Part shown: positions 1-9,772 of the stretch, one piece after another
How positions within the stretch are numbered: the first letter of the stretch is position 1
Layout of the letters: each line of letters begins with the position of its first letter
Assembly (NCBI GenBank): GCA_027596945.1
Contig: JADGJH010001134.1
Coordinates: 1-11,751 of the forward strand
Reading direction: 5' to 3'
Length of the DNA stretch: 11,751 nt
Origin: Physocladia obscura
Taxonomy: Eukaryota; Chytridiomycota; Chytridiomycetes; Chytridiales; Chytriomycetaceae
Notes under the pieces: model-generated
Told to the model about the DNA's origin: nothing
Seen by the model: only the letters and a program-made list of their open reading frames with translations
Databases searched by the model: none
Program-made: the position numbers and the translations under genes

Positions 1-793
1 GAGGGGAGGGGTGGGGATGGAAAATAGGGTGCATTGCTTCCAATGAGTTGCAAATGGCATAGCCATGCTGTCAGAGATCAAAGCTGAAAGGTGGCAGATT
101 TAGGGATGTCTTTATTGTTATATAACACCATTCATACCCTAAATAAAGGCAAGCAGCAGCTCTCAGTGGGAATTCCCCCTTTAAAAAAAACTATGTCAAT
201 CCTTGAAGTTGCAAAATTGAAAACAAATTGCCAGTTTGAATGCCGTATTCCTCTTGGTATTTGAATTATTCCTGGTACAATGACAGTTAGAAATGGAATC
301 CCAAAGTTGGTTTTGCATAGAGGCAAATGGATTGTTGAAAAGAGATGGCTGAATATGAGTACCATATTGATGGTGATAAAAATGAGGAATCAAGTGAAGG
401 AAACATTTCTTATTCTTTAAATACTGGTTGTATTTTTGTTTTTCAAGAATATTCTGCTGTTGAAAGCACTATTTCAGCTTATTGAATAAAAAAAATTTTT
501 AAATTTCATTTTGTGGAATTGGGGAATTTTCCAGTGAAGAGGTCCAGCAATCCAAATGACAAAATTTTCAATGGACATCACTTCAGAATACAGCAGTTGA
601 AAAAATGAAGATGAAACACTTTGATTGTTTATATGGAGTTTGGAGGCATGGTTTTTGCAATACAAGATGGCTTTCCATGTTTTATGGCATTTAACCAATA
701 TTAATATTGATTTAGGTGAATTTTTTTTGGCATAAAAATAAAAAGCAGATTATATTTTTCATTTATTTTTTGAAAAAGTTTTGAAATCCAAAT
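1..793. other. CpG-depleted non-coding block A
   Basis: I see no supportable gene in this stretch upstream of the Vms1 gene; open frames here are short and unrecognisable. By eye it contains one CpG (244-245), and the next (794-795) lies three bases before the Vms1 start codon. TpG and CpA are frequent, as expected if CpG was lost by deamination of methylated cytosine. The last 100 bases are very AT-rich, with T8 and A-rich runs (about 721-780), and probably include the core promoter and 5' UTR of the gene at 798. No transposon ends or target-site duplications could be identified. Confidence 0.75.
3..29 (+). other. G-rich tract, possible G-quadruplex
   Basis: Three GGGG runs at 3-6, 8-11 and 13-16 are separated by single bases and followed by GGG at 27-29. 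This could form a three-tetrad quadruplex with one long loop. It stands out in an AT-rich window, but it is cut by the window edge and its context is unknown. Confidence 0.35.
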
Positions 794-797
794 CGAA

Positions 798-2859
798 ATG
801 CAAAAAAACAGCAACAGCAAGTTTAGCGTATTTGCGCTTCCATCAGAACTGCTCACAAGAGCGACACAGATCCATACACTTGGGGCAGAATCTGAAGCAA
901 AACTTGACGCGAAATCAGTGGAAAATGAATCCAGTGCTGCGAAAGCCAGGAAAGTAGAATCAGAATCAGAAACAGGAAATGGCTGCGCAACGTGCGGTGT
1001 GCAGTTCTTTGCGACTGTTGATATTCAGCGCTCGCACTTTCGCGGCGCTTGGCACGCAACAAATCTTCGGCGCCGCATTCGCAACAAGGATACTTTGAAC
1101 GAATCTGACTTTTTGAATCTTGCAAGCAACAAAGAAGAAGATTCGGATTCGGATTCAGACTCAAATTCATCGATTTCGAACAGTGGCGATGAACAACATC
1201 TTGACGTAAACTTCGGTTCTGGCAGCCCATTTTTTGCTTTCCTTCTGACAGCAAACCCCCAAAATCAATCATCTGACCAACAGCAGCAACAGGCTCTGTA
1301 TGTGTACAAACAGTTGTTATACAACAAATCGCGCACTGAATATCCAGACTCAGATTCGGCAATTTTGTTGCTAAAAAAACTGCAGACGCAGCCTCAGCAG
1401 AATTGGATTCTCATAATGTTTTCATCTGGCCACTTTGCTGGTGCCGTATTCGAAGCAAAGGCTGGCAACCCCGTCCTAAAGGAGCACAAGGCCTTTCACA
1501 GATACACCACTAGGCGTAAACAAGGTGGTGCCCAAAATGCTTCGGATAATGCGAACGGAAAAGCAAAGTCCGCTGGTTCAAATTTAAGAAGACATAACGA
1601 AATGATGCTTGAGGTTAGTGTTCAAACATTTATTGCGAAGCTATGTTTCTGAAATATTTTGCTTTTTGCTTACAATTTTACTCAGCAAGAGATCCAATCA
1701 CTTTTACAGCAATGGGCACCCTTTATCCACGCGTCTTCAAGAATATTTATTAGATGCCCACCCCGAAACGCACGAAAAATTGTATTTTTTGATGAAAAAC
1801 TTCTTACAAGTAATGATTCACGGATTCGTGGATTTCCTTTCATCACGCATCGGCCCACAATTCCCGAACTCACGCGTGCGTTTATCGAACTCACCACTGT
1901 GACTGTTCGTGACTTTACTCCACCGATCGAAAAAAAATTATCGCAGACACCACCACCGCCTATCAGTTCACCGGAAATAAAGTCTCTCAACATATCCACT
2001 TCTGAGCCTGAACAATTGTATGCCATTCAAACACTTCCAGAACCATTCGCAAAGCTAATCGACTTATGTAAACGCGGGAAAACTGACCTTTTGCGCGCAG
2101 AAATAACGAATCTGGTTGATATCAATACAATTCTTCCTGCAGATACTGCAACTTTACTTCACGCCGCTGCATTTGCTGGACATGCCGAGACTGTGGCATA
2201 TCTTCTGAAAGCTGGCGCTGATCCAACAATTCGCGATATCCGTCAACGTCCCGCATATCTTGTTGCAGATAGCAAAGACGTACGTGATGCGTTCAGGCGC
2301 GCATATGCGGAAGATATCGTGTCAGAAAAATGGAAATGGGATTGGACAGGCGGTGCAGCTGTTCCATCGCCACTTAACGCAGAAACAGAGAATCGGCAGC
2401 GTGAAAAAGACCGCGAGAAGCGAAAGAAGCAAAAAGCACGCGCAAAAGAAAACGCAGATGCGCGAAAAGAGGAGTTAGCAGCTGCAAGAGCAGCGCGAGA
2501 AGTTGAAGACGCGCGAGAAAAAAAGGAAGCTAAAGAAAAAGCTGAGCGAGATAAAAATGCGAGTGTTTTTGCCAAGCTTGCTAAAAATGAGAGAGAGGCG
2601 ATTGGAATGACTTTGGAGAAGAGAATGCAGCTGGATCGAGAAAAAAGGTTTCCTTCACTCATTTGCTGTTATTTTTGTAGCCATTGTTTGTTAAAATATG
2701 AAAAACAGGGCTTTGGCAGCCGAAGCGCGGTTTCGCGCTCAACAAGGAAAATGCTCCAGCTGTGCAAAACTATTGACACCTACTTCAACTTTTGAAAAGT
2801 TTCAATATAAGTATTGCAGTGTTGAATGTGTCAACAATCAATTTGTTCTTCATCAATAA
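798..2859 (+). CDS. VMS1: Vms1/ANKZF1-type peptidyl-tRNA hydrolase of ribosome quality control
   Basis: Exons 798-1613, 1686-2647 and 2709-2859 join to 642 codons. Family knowledge: Vms1/ANKZF1 releases stalled nascent chains from 60S-bound peptidyl-tRNA and recruits Cdc48/p97. Seen in order: a C2H2 finger (C63, C66, H80, H86, then NLRRR); an acidic D/S-rich linker (about 113-131); the VLRF1 domain (about 142-342) with HFAGAVFE, RRKQGGAQ ending in the putative catalytic Gln246, and SAGSNLRRHNE; a Pro/Ser linker; an ankyrin-like region (about 395-470); a Lys/Glu/Arg/Ala-rich coiled coil (about 504-592); a perfect RX5AAX2R VIM motif (R590 to R600); and a C-terminal treble-clef finger (C608, C611, C629, C633). 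The length suits the family. Both splice junctions restore conserved motifs. The start is the first ATG of the frame and is followed by a family-like FxLPSELL segment. No frameshift or missing key residue was seen. Assignment is by recalled motifs, not a database search. Confidence 0.94.
1614..1685 (+). other. Intron 1 of the Vms1 gene
   Basis: A 72 bp phase-0 intron with donor GTTAGT after GAG (Glu272) and acceptor TTTTACTCAG before CAA (Gln273). It joins the two halves of the VLRF1 domain without losing residues. Retention would give a stop at about 1650, within the catalytic domain. Confidence 0.9.
2648..2708 (+). other. Intron 2 of the Vms1 gene, inside the VIM motif
   Basis: A 61 bp phase-2 intron with a weak-looking donor (GTTTCC) and acceptor AAAAACAG. 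Splicing rebuilds AGG (Arg593) and yields REKRALAAEAR, the Cdc48/p97-binding VIM, followed by the treble-clef finger. An internal TAG at about 2680-2682 would give the wrong frame. Unspliced RNA stays open for 49 codons to a stop at 2793-2795. Confidence 0.88.
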
Positions 2860-2860
2860 A
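2855..2860 (+). promoter_or_regulatory. AATAAA overlapping the Vms1 stop codon
   Basis: The last codons CAT CAA TAA plus the next A contain a canonical AATAAA. If used as a poly(A) signal, the 3' UTR would be very short. Fungal signals are degenerate, so the match may be accidental. Confidence 0.3.
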
Positions 2861-5265
2861 CAAATTAGAGTTGAGTTTAAAAACTTTTTTTGCTTTCAAA
2901 AAATCAATGGATAACAATTGCAATTTATTTCCACATTGCTGAATATTGTTAGCTGAATACAACAGCAAAATCAGGTAGTACCTTGAAAATTACTCAATAT
3001 GGGTAATAGATGGAGCTAAAATACTTACAGATTTGAATCAAATCTGAGTGTTCTGCTTGTCTTGAAAAATATTCTATGAAATTTGAAGTTTATTATTAAT
3101 ATTTACAAGTTGTGCTAATTAGGTGGAATTGGCTTCAGAGGTGTGTCATGTATGGTGGTTGATTGCTATTAATTAAATTTTGATAGTTTGGAGTTTGCTC
3201 AGAAGTGATGTTGGATACCCAAATTCATCAGTTTGCCCATATACTTGTGAATCTATTATGTTGTGCATCCAGTAGCTGGTCCAAGATTACTTCAATAATA
3301 AAATTAGCAGCAGCACCAGATCTATCATGCTGAGCCAGCAACAAAATTGTTTTTTCAAACCTGTTCCACTGATGTTTTGATAATAATGATGTAGAATACT
3401 TCAAAGCTGTGAATGAAATTAGAGTTGTAGATACAGCAAGAGCAGGGATGTTGAACTCAACTTGGAAAACTTCATAATTAGCTCAACTCAGAGGATTTTG
3501 TGACTTGATTGTTTCACTTCAGTGAAATATAGCCATCCATATTCTCAATTGTTGGTTTAGAGTTACTGTTGGAGTATATATTGCCACAAATAATAGCTGC
3601 TGGCTGAAAATGAGTCTGAAGCGAGTTTTGAAGTCATGAATACTGTGAATACTGCTGATGTTGGCAACTTGATTTATTATCAATTTTGCTTGCTGTTTAA
3701 TTTAATTCTTGATTATTGGAGTCAATTTGATGATATAAAGAGTCTCTTCAGAGTCTCAAGACTCAGATTGTGGCTGATGGTTCATTGTGAAGTAAATAGT
3801 TTTGTAGTAGGTGTAAGGTTCTGGTAAGTTGAAGAAAAGTAGATACATTATACAAGCTTCAAGGCAAGTCCAATGCTTTTGTTTCTTTACTTTTTAAGTG
3901 AATTGAGCAATTTCTTTTCAATAAAGAGTGAATTAATCAATATAACTTGAATCTTTTTACACTTTAATGGAAGTGGAACAGCAAAGATGGGAAGCTAGAT
4001 CACAAATAAGAGAAAAAAAAAGGTAGAATATGGACATGCTGATTGCAAGGAAGGGTTGGCCAGAACAGACAGATTGTGAAGCAAGATGGAACTGTAGCAA
4101 CAGCAAAGCCAACAGCAACTGTTGAAATTCCATTAAAAGTGGCAATAGTCTGGAATAATTCATTGCCAAATCTAATCACTTAATTAATTCTCTGTGCATA
4201 ATAAATAAGAATTGAAATACAACATTTCCATAAAAGATCTGGAGTTTAAGTTCTAATAGTATCTGAGAGGCACTAAAAACTGAAAGATACACTTTAATGT
4301 GATTACCCCATTGAAAAATAATAAAATACAAGAGATGCATCATATGTAATATTTCTGTATTGTTTTTTAGCTGCTTTATTAAACAAATTTCCTAATATTG
4401 AGGCATGTAGCATATAAGCATGTAGACTCTTTCTTGACTTGTTAAAAATACATGAGACCTAAGCTTGTGTAGATAACAAGGGTAAAATTTTAATGATAAA
4501 AAATGAATGAAGTTGTGGTTTTAGCCAAAGACACTATTGGTACAGCAGTTTAAGCTGCTGTAGTGGTACTCAACATAATGTATCACAATGTGCTCTCAAT
4601 ATAGAAATATTTTTATTGCTCATTCACAATTGATGATAAATCCAGAAATGGCTTTGTATTAATTGTATGCACTTGCAACAGCATATTGTATATCCCACAA
4701 GTGATGGATTGATAGGCAAAATTTTCTAAGTATTCTAACTTTGAAAATTTGCATGGAAAAATTGGGCCAACAGTTTGTTCCTTACCTAATCTTGATTGGA
4801 AACACCACTGGTATGACTAGAAATGGAAAATATAGCATTTGACTCTTAGCTGAGATACCAGGTAATCAATCAAGCCAAGATGCTACCAAGACACTGGAAA
4901 ATGTATAAAAACTGTTGGTTTCTTTTCTGAAATATTTGTTACAAATCAATAAAAATCAACTATCTCTAAAACCACTTGTTACAAATGGCATATCAAGAAA
5001 TGTGGTTCAATATGTAATGGAATTGAAATTGATTGACAGTGAAGTAATCTTCCAAGTGTATTTGATTCAAGGAAAGTAAATGAACTCCATAAGTATTGTA
5101 TGTAGCTGAGACATGATTATAAGCTCAGTTTAGAAATGACTTCAACAAAATTTTCTCTCCACAAAATCAAAACAATAAAATCATGAACTTGCACAAAATA
5201 AATAAATAGTAAAGCATAATTATATTCCCAGTTTATAAAATGTAAAAAGAGTGTAAATAAAAAAG
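2860..5265. other. CpG desert B, intergenic, probably decayed repeat DNA
   Basis: This 2.4 kb between the convergent Vms1 and PP1-motif genes has no convincing gene. The CpG-free stretch actually runs from 2738, inside Vms1 exon 3, to 5273, inside the last codons of the next gene. I found a single CpG in it, at 3622-3623. The sequence is AT-rich with abundant TpG and CpA. The ends nearest the genes must hold both 3' UTRs. No terminal repeats, recognisable transposase or RNA gene was seen; a possible relic reading frame is listed separately. Confidence 0.75.
3231..3839 (-). pseudogene. Possible decayed coding sequence, unrecognised
   Basis: One minus-strand frame runs about 203 codons with only four stops: TGA at 3756-3758, TAA at 3702-3704, and TGA at 3519-3521 and 3483-3485. 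Two successive TGA codons then end it at 3225-3230. For such AT-rich DNA this is fewer stops than expected, and three of the four could have arisen from CGA by CpG decay. The only CpG of the desert lies in this stretch. I do not recognise the product. The complementary plus-strand frame is also fairly open, so strand and even coding origin are uncertain; chance is a real alternative. Confidence 0.2.
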
Positions 5266-7651
5266 TTATTCTTCGCCACCCACGTCCTCCTTCTCTTTCC
5301 TTTTTTTCTCATCTCTATTCTTTTCCCTGTCTTTCTTGTCATCTTGTTGCTGGTGTTTTTTTATTTTCATAGGCCCACGCTCACTATCCCCAACTAATGC
5401 AGTTGCATCGAAACTCACTCCCTTTTTTTTCATTGGCAACTGTTGTCCTGTTGATGCAGACCTAAGAATCGAAGGTGGTGGCAGTCCATCTCGTCGAACA
5501 CCACTGCTCACAGATCCCAAAGATGACATAGAATCCACACGGATCACGAGTTTCTGAGAGTTAAGGTATGGATTTACAGAAACAGTTTTGACGTTCGCGC
5601 TACCGCTGGTGCTGCTGCTGTCGCTCTTATTGTCCGAAGATGGACTTTCAACGACCACCTCTGTCTTTTTATTTTTTTTCATCAATTTTTTGGTAGCGGT
5701 CTTTTTCTTTTCTTTCGAAGGTGGACTGGTAGGGATTGCCATTAATTTAGCTGTTTTATCGTCGGACTTCTTTGATTGCTGAGACAGGTTTTGATTTTGA
5801 TGCTGCATTTGCATTTGGAATGCTTCATATGCTTGAGTTGCCATTTGCTGGTGAAATCGCATATACTCCAGCAACGCATCTCTTGACGGTTGTTGGCTAT
5901 CTGGAGAAAATTGTGACATTTGAGTTATTTGTGTTACTATCGTTGGCGGCGGTGCCGTTAAATGTGGAGGCAGCGGCGGTGGCGGTCGAAATTCAGGGGG
6001 CGTAATGCCTTCAATATACACTAATGGCTTCGAAACAAAAGATGAAGATCGTTGCGATGAAAAACTGAATTCACTGCCGTTTTCTCCTCGACCGTTATCG
6101 CTGCCAGCTTGTGAGGATGACGGCGCAAGTGGGGGTGTAAGTGTCAAGAAGCTGCCGTTTTGTGAGGGAGGGTACCATGGAGACTTATAAACTATATTTT
6201 GTTGCATAGCATAGACTTGTTGAGTATGTGACAGCTGCGTTGTTGGAGACGTTAGGCTCTGAGATCGATTGTATCTGTGTGATTCGGAGCGTGCGCGTTG
6301 CATTTCAGGTGAAGGAGAATTTCGACCACCGTTAGAAAATATTGGGGTGGCAATTAATGGCATTTTGTTGGATTCGTTTACAGGTGCTGAAAATCGGCCG
6401 CTTCTGGATTCGCATTTTCCACTTTCACTTGAAGTACTAGGCAAATTCACCAGTGGGAAATTTTGCGGCGGGAGGCTATTCCTTCCAGTATCCCTTCTAT
6501 TGCTTTCATTAAATGTTAAATTATATGCGTGTTGTGATAAAGCGTGCGGTAAAGCATAGAATCCGTAAGGTTTTATGGCTGGATTTAAATTTCCGTTTAT
6601 CAACGTACGAGATGATGTCCCTGGACGTGCTACAGCAGAAAGAGGTTTTCGATCGTCGTCCGATTCAGAATCAGTATTTGAAGTTTCAGATTCTTCGCTA
6701 CTACTAGTGGCAGGATCGCGAACTGGAATGTGATTATTTTTTCGTCCACCCTGAGAGTATGAGATTATTGGTTTTGATGTGGGCTGCTTCATCGCAGGAT
6801 TTTTCGAGGCTTGGTGTTTTGCCGTTTTCGGACTGGCAGCTATCAATGAGGTCGGGGTTGGTGTTGGGGATGTCATATTTCGTTCAAGAATAGAAGAATC
6901 GCGCGCTCTTGAAGCCCAAGATTTCGCTAGCAATACATGCTCATCAGTTGATATTCTTTTCGTATTCAGACCGAGTGGTGAAGGTGTATTGGCTGGTTGG
7001 GTTAACTGTCTGCCTTTATATGAACTGTTTGGCATTGAAACAGAACGAACTGGTTTTTGCTGCAGCTGAGAAGGGGGTAAGGAAAAGGAGGAGACGGAAA
7101 CCGTCATTTCCGGGCGTGAATTGCTACTTTCGGAGATTGTTTGGTCGAGGTTCAGATTTGGTGGCTGGACTGTGAGCTTATTGTTAGACACTGAATCTGA
7201 AGCCCACCAGTCGGATTCAAACAAGGAAGAAATTGAGTCTGATACACTCAAACTCGAAGCAGTGCTATCAGTTATGGTGGCATGAGGGACAAACGCTGAT
7301 GTTGTCTCAATTGCACTAACTGTTACTTGTGTTGTATTCCACTTGACTTTGCCAATGTGTGTTTCAGGAAAAGCCGGATTTGAGATCGGACTAATTGGCT
7401 CGGGGGAAGTCGGCGTTGGAGTCGACGTTCTACTGTGGCCAAGCAGCGAAGCCGGCCTGATACGCCCAAAAAGACCGAACAAACCCTGCTTACAATTGTT
7501 GCAAAGTATTAAAAGTAACGGCAAGTCAAGGCCAGGTATCCATTTTGTTTGCGCTTCTCTATTCTCGATTCTTTGGTCTGCATTCTTTCTCCTTGCTTAC
7601 CCCTTGGTCCTCTTTCTTTGTTGATGGTGGTGACTTTGTCCGCTGCAGCAT
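5266..7651 (-). CDS. Ser/Pro-rich disordered protein with SILK and RVxF PP1-docking motifs
   Basis: Exons 7651-7601 and 7485-5266 join to 756 residues. The ATG at 7651 starts a 17-codon exon with a GTAAGC donor; an in-frame ATG at 7693 would add 14 residues. No enzymatic domain is visible. Seen: a basic N-terminus; long Ser/Thr/Pro-rich stretches; a segment of possible conservation near 193-220 (KRISTDEHVLLAKSW onward); an acidic Ser/Glu/Asp patch (279-295); a polyproline stretch (513-531); a Gln/Met-rich probable helix (551-588); Lys-rich segments; SILR (689-692); KGVSF (705-709); and a charged Lys/Asp/Glu tail (720-756). SILK followed by RVxF is known in PP1 regulators, so a PP1-targeting or scaffold role is inferred. 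Yeast Bni4 is a functional analogy only; homology is not shown. CpG content is normal, unlike the downstream block. Confidence 0.78.
5410..5472 (-). other. Tandem SILR + KGVSF PP1-docking motifs
   Basis: Codons 689-692 read Ser-Ile-Leu-Arg, matching [GS]IL[RK]. Codons 705-709 read Lys-Gly-Val-Ser-Phe, matching [KR]x(0,1)[VI]{P}[FW]. SILK lies N-terminal to RVxF by 12 residues, the usual order. Ser708 inside the RVxF motif is a possible phospho-switch. Confidence 0.6.
7486..7600 (-). other. Intron of the PP1-motif gene
   Basis: A 115 bp phase-0 intron with donor GTAAGC after GGG (Gly17) and acceptor AATTGTAAGCAG before GGT (Gly18). The reading frame can also be extended upstream into the intron from a TTG at 7522-7524, but no ATG begins it there. 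A conventional ATG requires this splice or an unseen one. Confidence 0.72.
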
Positions 7652-8214
7652 TCCAACTCCAATTTGAGGAAAAAAAGACACAACATTAATCATATCGCCC
7701 AAATTGCTTTGTAATTGAGTTCCATGATATCACAAATGGAGACTAATTTACTAGGCTAGTAAAATAACTATTAAAAACCAAAATAAATTCATGAGCAATT
7801 AATAAAAAAGCAAATGAAGAAAAAAAAGAAAAAAATAGAAAAAGGCTCGATATTTGTCAGTCATACATACACACACATTTACAGCAAAAAAAAAGTGATT
7901 TCGTTCACTGCCAGGTCAAAAACGAAACAAAAATGAAAGCGAAAATTTTTCATAAAATGATGCTAACAAAAATTACCTGCTGTTGGATCACTGAGATTAA
8001 TGAAGATTTACGGGTACCACATTTTGAGATTATCGGGTGCAACAACCGCCAACGTTCTTTTATTGATTGAAGCTTTTATCCAAAAGATTTAGAAATTACT
8101 ATATATCCATTCACATTATTAAGGTGAGAAAAAAAATTAAAAATTAAAAATAGTAAATGGTTGGTTTCTGAATCATTACACTCGTTTTGAAAATTTTCCT
8201 TTATAACAAAGCCG
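7652..8214. other. Intergenic region, presumed promoter of the minus-strand gene
   Basis: No gene seen. The stretch is AT-rich with long A-rich purine runs (about 7801-7850) and a short (CA)n-like tract near 7863-7878. It contains several CpGs, in contrast to blocks A, B and C, so it behaves like unmethylated promoter DNA. No specific factor site can be assigned. Confidence 0.5.
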
Positions 8215-8472
8215 ATGAACGCAGCATATTCGTTTTCAACCCCATCTCGCCAAATCGACGACGCAATATCAGCACAACAGTATCAACAGCCTGAAGCAAA
8301 AGTTGATAGACGACAAGTCAAAGTTTGGAACTCAACAGCCCAAAAATCCAGATATGCAAAGATGTCATTCTGTCAAAGAAAAGGATTACGGCAACAAAGG
8401 AAAAAAAACACACCCGATTTTTTCTCTTTTGCCGAGACATATTGCATGAAATTTTTGCAACCAATCTGTTAA
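8215..8472 (+). CDS. Doubtful small ORF, unknown 85-residue protein
   Basis: An ATG-initiated 85-codon frame, divergent from the preceding minus-strand gene. The product is unrecognised: an N-terminal Ser/Gln-rich part, then a basic Lys/Arg/Gln-rich part (about residues 28-64), then a hydrophobic C-terminus. The only support is context. CpGs run through it (the last at 8433-8434) and vanish about 40 bases before its stop, the same pattern as at the end of the Vms1 gene. The start context is weak, and a second overlapping frame is open over 8325-8513. It may be an exon of a longer gene, a 5' leader or not coding. Confidence 0.25.
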   Translation: MNAAYSFSTPSRQIDDAISAQQYQQPEAKVDRRQVKVWNSTAQKSRYAKMSFCQRKGLRQQRKKNTPDFFSFAETYCMKFLQPIC

Positions 8473-9752
8473 AAAATAAAATAGTGTCACCATCAAATTT
8501 GGCAAAATTTTAAAATGTCTTCCTTATAAATCAGTTTTAAATCCTTATATATATAAAAGGTTCAAATTTTTCCCAAATTTTGTCTTATCCTTGGAATACC
8601 CATTCACTTGGCCAAACTAGGAGGGTGATCAAGTTTGTTGATTTTAACATATCTTGCAAAGACACTCCATACCAAAAATTTGAGTAATGCAATATTTGTC
8701 CTTGCCTAAGTATGTAGTCTGGATTTTGGCCAATGTTTCTAATGGCAGGAGGTGTTTGCATAAGCTATCACTATGTAATAATCAGCATCTTTATTCACAT
8801 AAAAAGTTTTTCATTTTTGATTCAATTCATTCAAATTCTTGTTGGTGGTTGCAAGACAAATGAATTTTCTTGAAATTGAAGAAATTCCATTTTCAAATTT
8901 GTTTAATTGACAAATGAAAATAAAAAAACATTGACATGGCACCATTGAAAATGGATAATTTATAAATACATTTAGAAAATTGTCACACCATCTCATAGAT
9001 GTGATTTTTACAAATTTCTTAGGGGAAAATGCCAAAGCAGTGGTAAACGCATTATAAATAGTGAAACCCACTGCAGTACTGCAAAATCATCTAAAAATTG
9101 ATAAATTGTAGTTCAGAGAACTCTTTTTTAAAGGCTCTTGACTATACTCAACAAAGTTATATATATTTTAGAAATAATAAAAGAAAAAGAAAAGAAAAAA
9201 AGAATAATTGCTTAGAAAAATTGAGAATCTTACTTTACTTGTTCAACCAATTTATTTGGAAAGCATTCAAGGATAAATTAACTGAGAGAGTCTCCAGACT
9301 TGAGAAATATTCATAATTATTACAAAAGTATTCCAAATAATAAGAAACCAGATTCACTTGAGCCTGCAGTGGATGTGATTATTAATAAACAAGGCAACAA
9401 GCTTGAAAGCATACAAGCTCTTACAGGAAAAATCCTGGGCAGAATATGAAACATTTGTCCATATATTCTAAAACACAGGAAAATGATTTGGCATATGTTC
9501 CTGGTCAGAAGTATTTGGAGAATCAGCTTTTGCCAGAGTGGGCACTTGTTGTGGGCCCAGGCAGAGGTGGATTTGTTATTGCAAAGAGAATTTGGTTTCA
9601 AATCATTATTTTGAATAAATTGACTTAAATTAGTATGATGGTTAAACTTTTGAATTATATTATTTTATTAATCTACAAGAAAAACTAAATAATAAATGTG
9701 ATTTAATTTTTGTTGAAATAGAAGCCCATTCAAAAAGTAGATACTTTCTTAA
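8473..9752. other. CpG desert C, probably decayed repeat DNA
   Basis: From 8435 to 9775 I find one CpG (9048-9049). There is no supportable gene. Frames at about 8811-9071 (minus) and 9320-9628 (both strands) are open for 60-93 codons, but none resembles a known family and such lengths can occur by chance. Purine-rich AAAG repeats lie near 9179-9200 and AT repeats near 8545 and 9161. Confidence 0.7.
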
Positions 9753-9772
9753 TTTTTTTTTTTTTTTTTTTT
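9753..9772 (+). repeat. T20 homopolymer at the edge of CpG desert C
   Basis: Twenty consecutive T bases are followed by AAACGAGG. CpG-normal sequence resumes at 9776. The tract may mark the end of an insertion or be a simple homopolymer. Confidence 0.9.

Noticed and set aside
1141..1180. GATTCG-type short tandem repeat
   Set aside because: It is the coding sequence of the acidic Asp/Ser linker in Vms1, not an independent repeat element.
853..1362. 169-codon minus-strand frame opposite Vms1 exon 1
   Set aside because: It is antisense to well-supported conserved coding sequence and shows no recognisable domain.
2243..2662. 139-codon minus-strand frame, Ser/Ala/Phe-rich
   Set aside because: It is a shadow of the Lys/Glu/Arg/Ala coiled coil of Vms1 on the plus strand.
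3957..4169. 70-codon Leu-rich minus-strand frame with membrane-like character
   Set aside because: It lies in a CpG desert; its Leu-rich look follows from CAA/CAG-rich composition on the other strand, with no family match.
6269..7175. Several 60-96 codon plus-strand frames
   Set aside because: All lie antisense to the PP1-motif gene, whose own frame is continuous for 740 codons.
7486..7524. Start of the PP1-motif gene at the TTG at 7522-7524
   Set aside because: It is not an ATG, and a splice acceptor 39 bases downstream plus an ATG-led exon with a GTAAGC donor explains the 5' end better.
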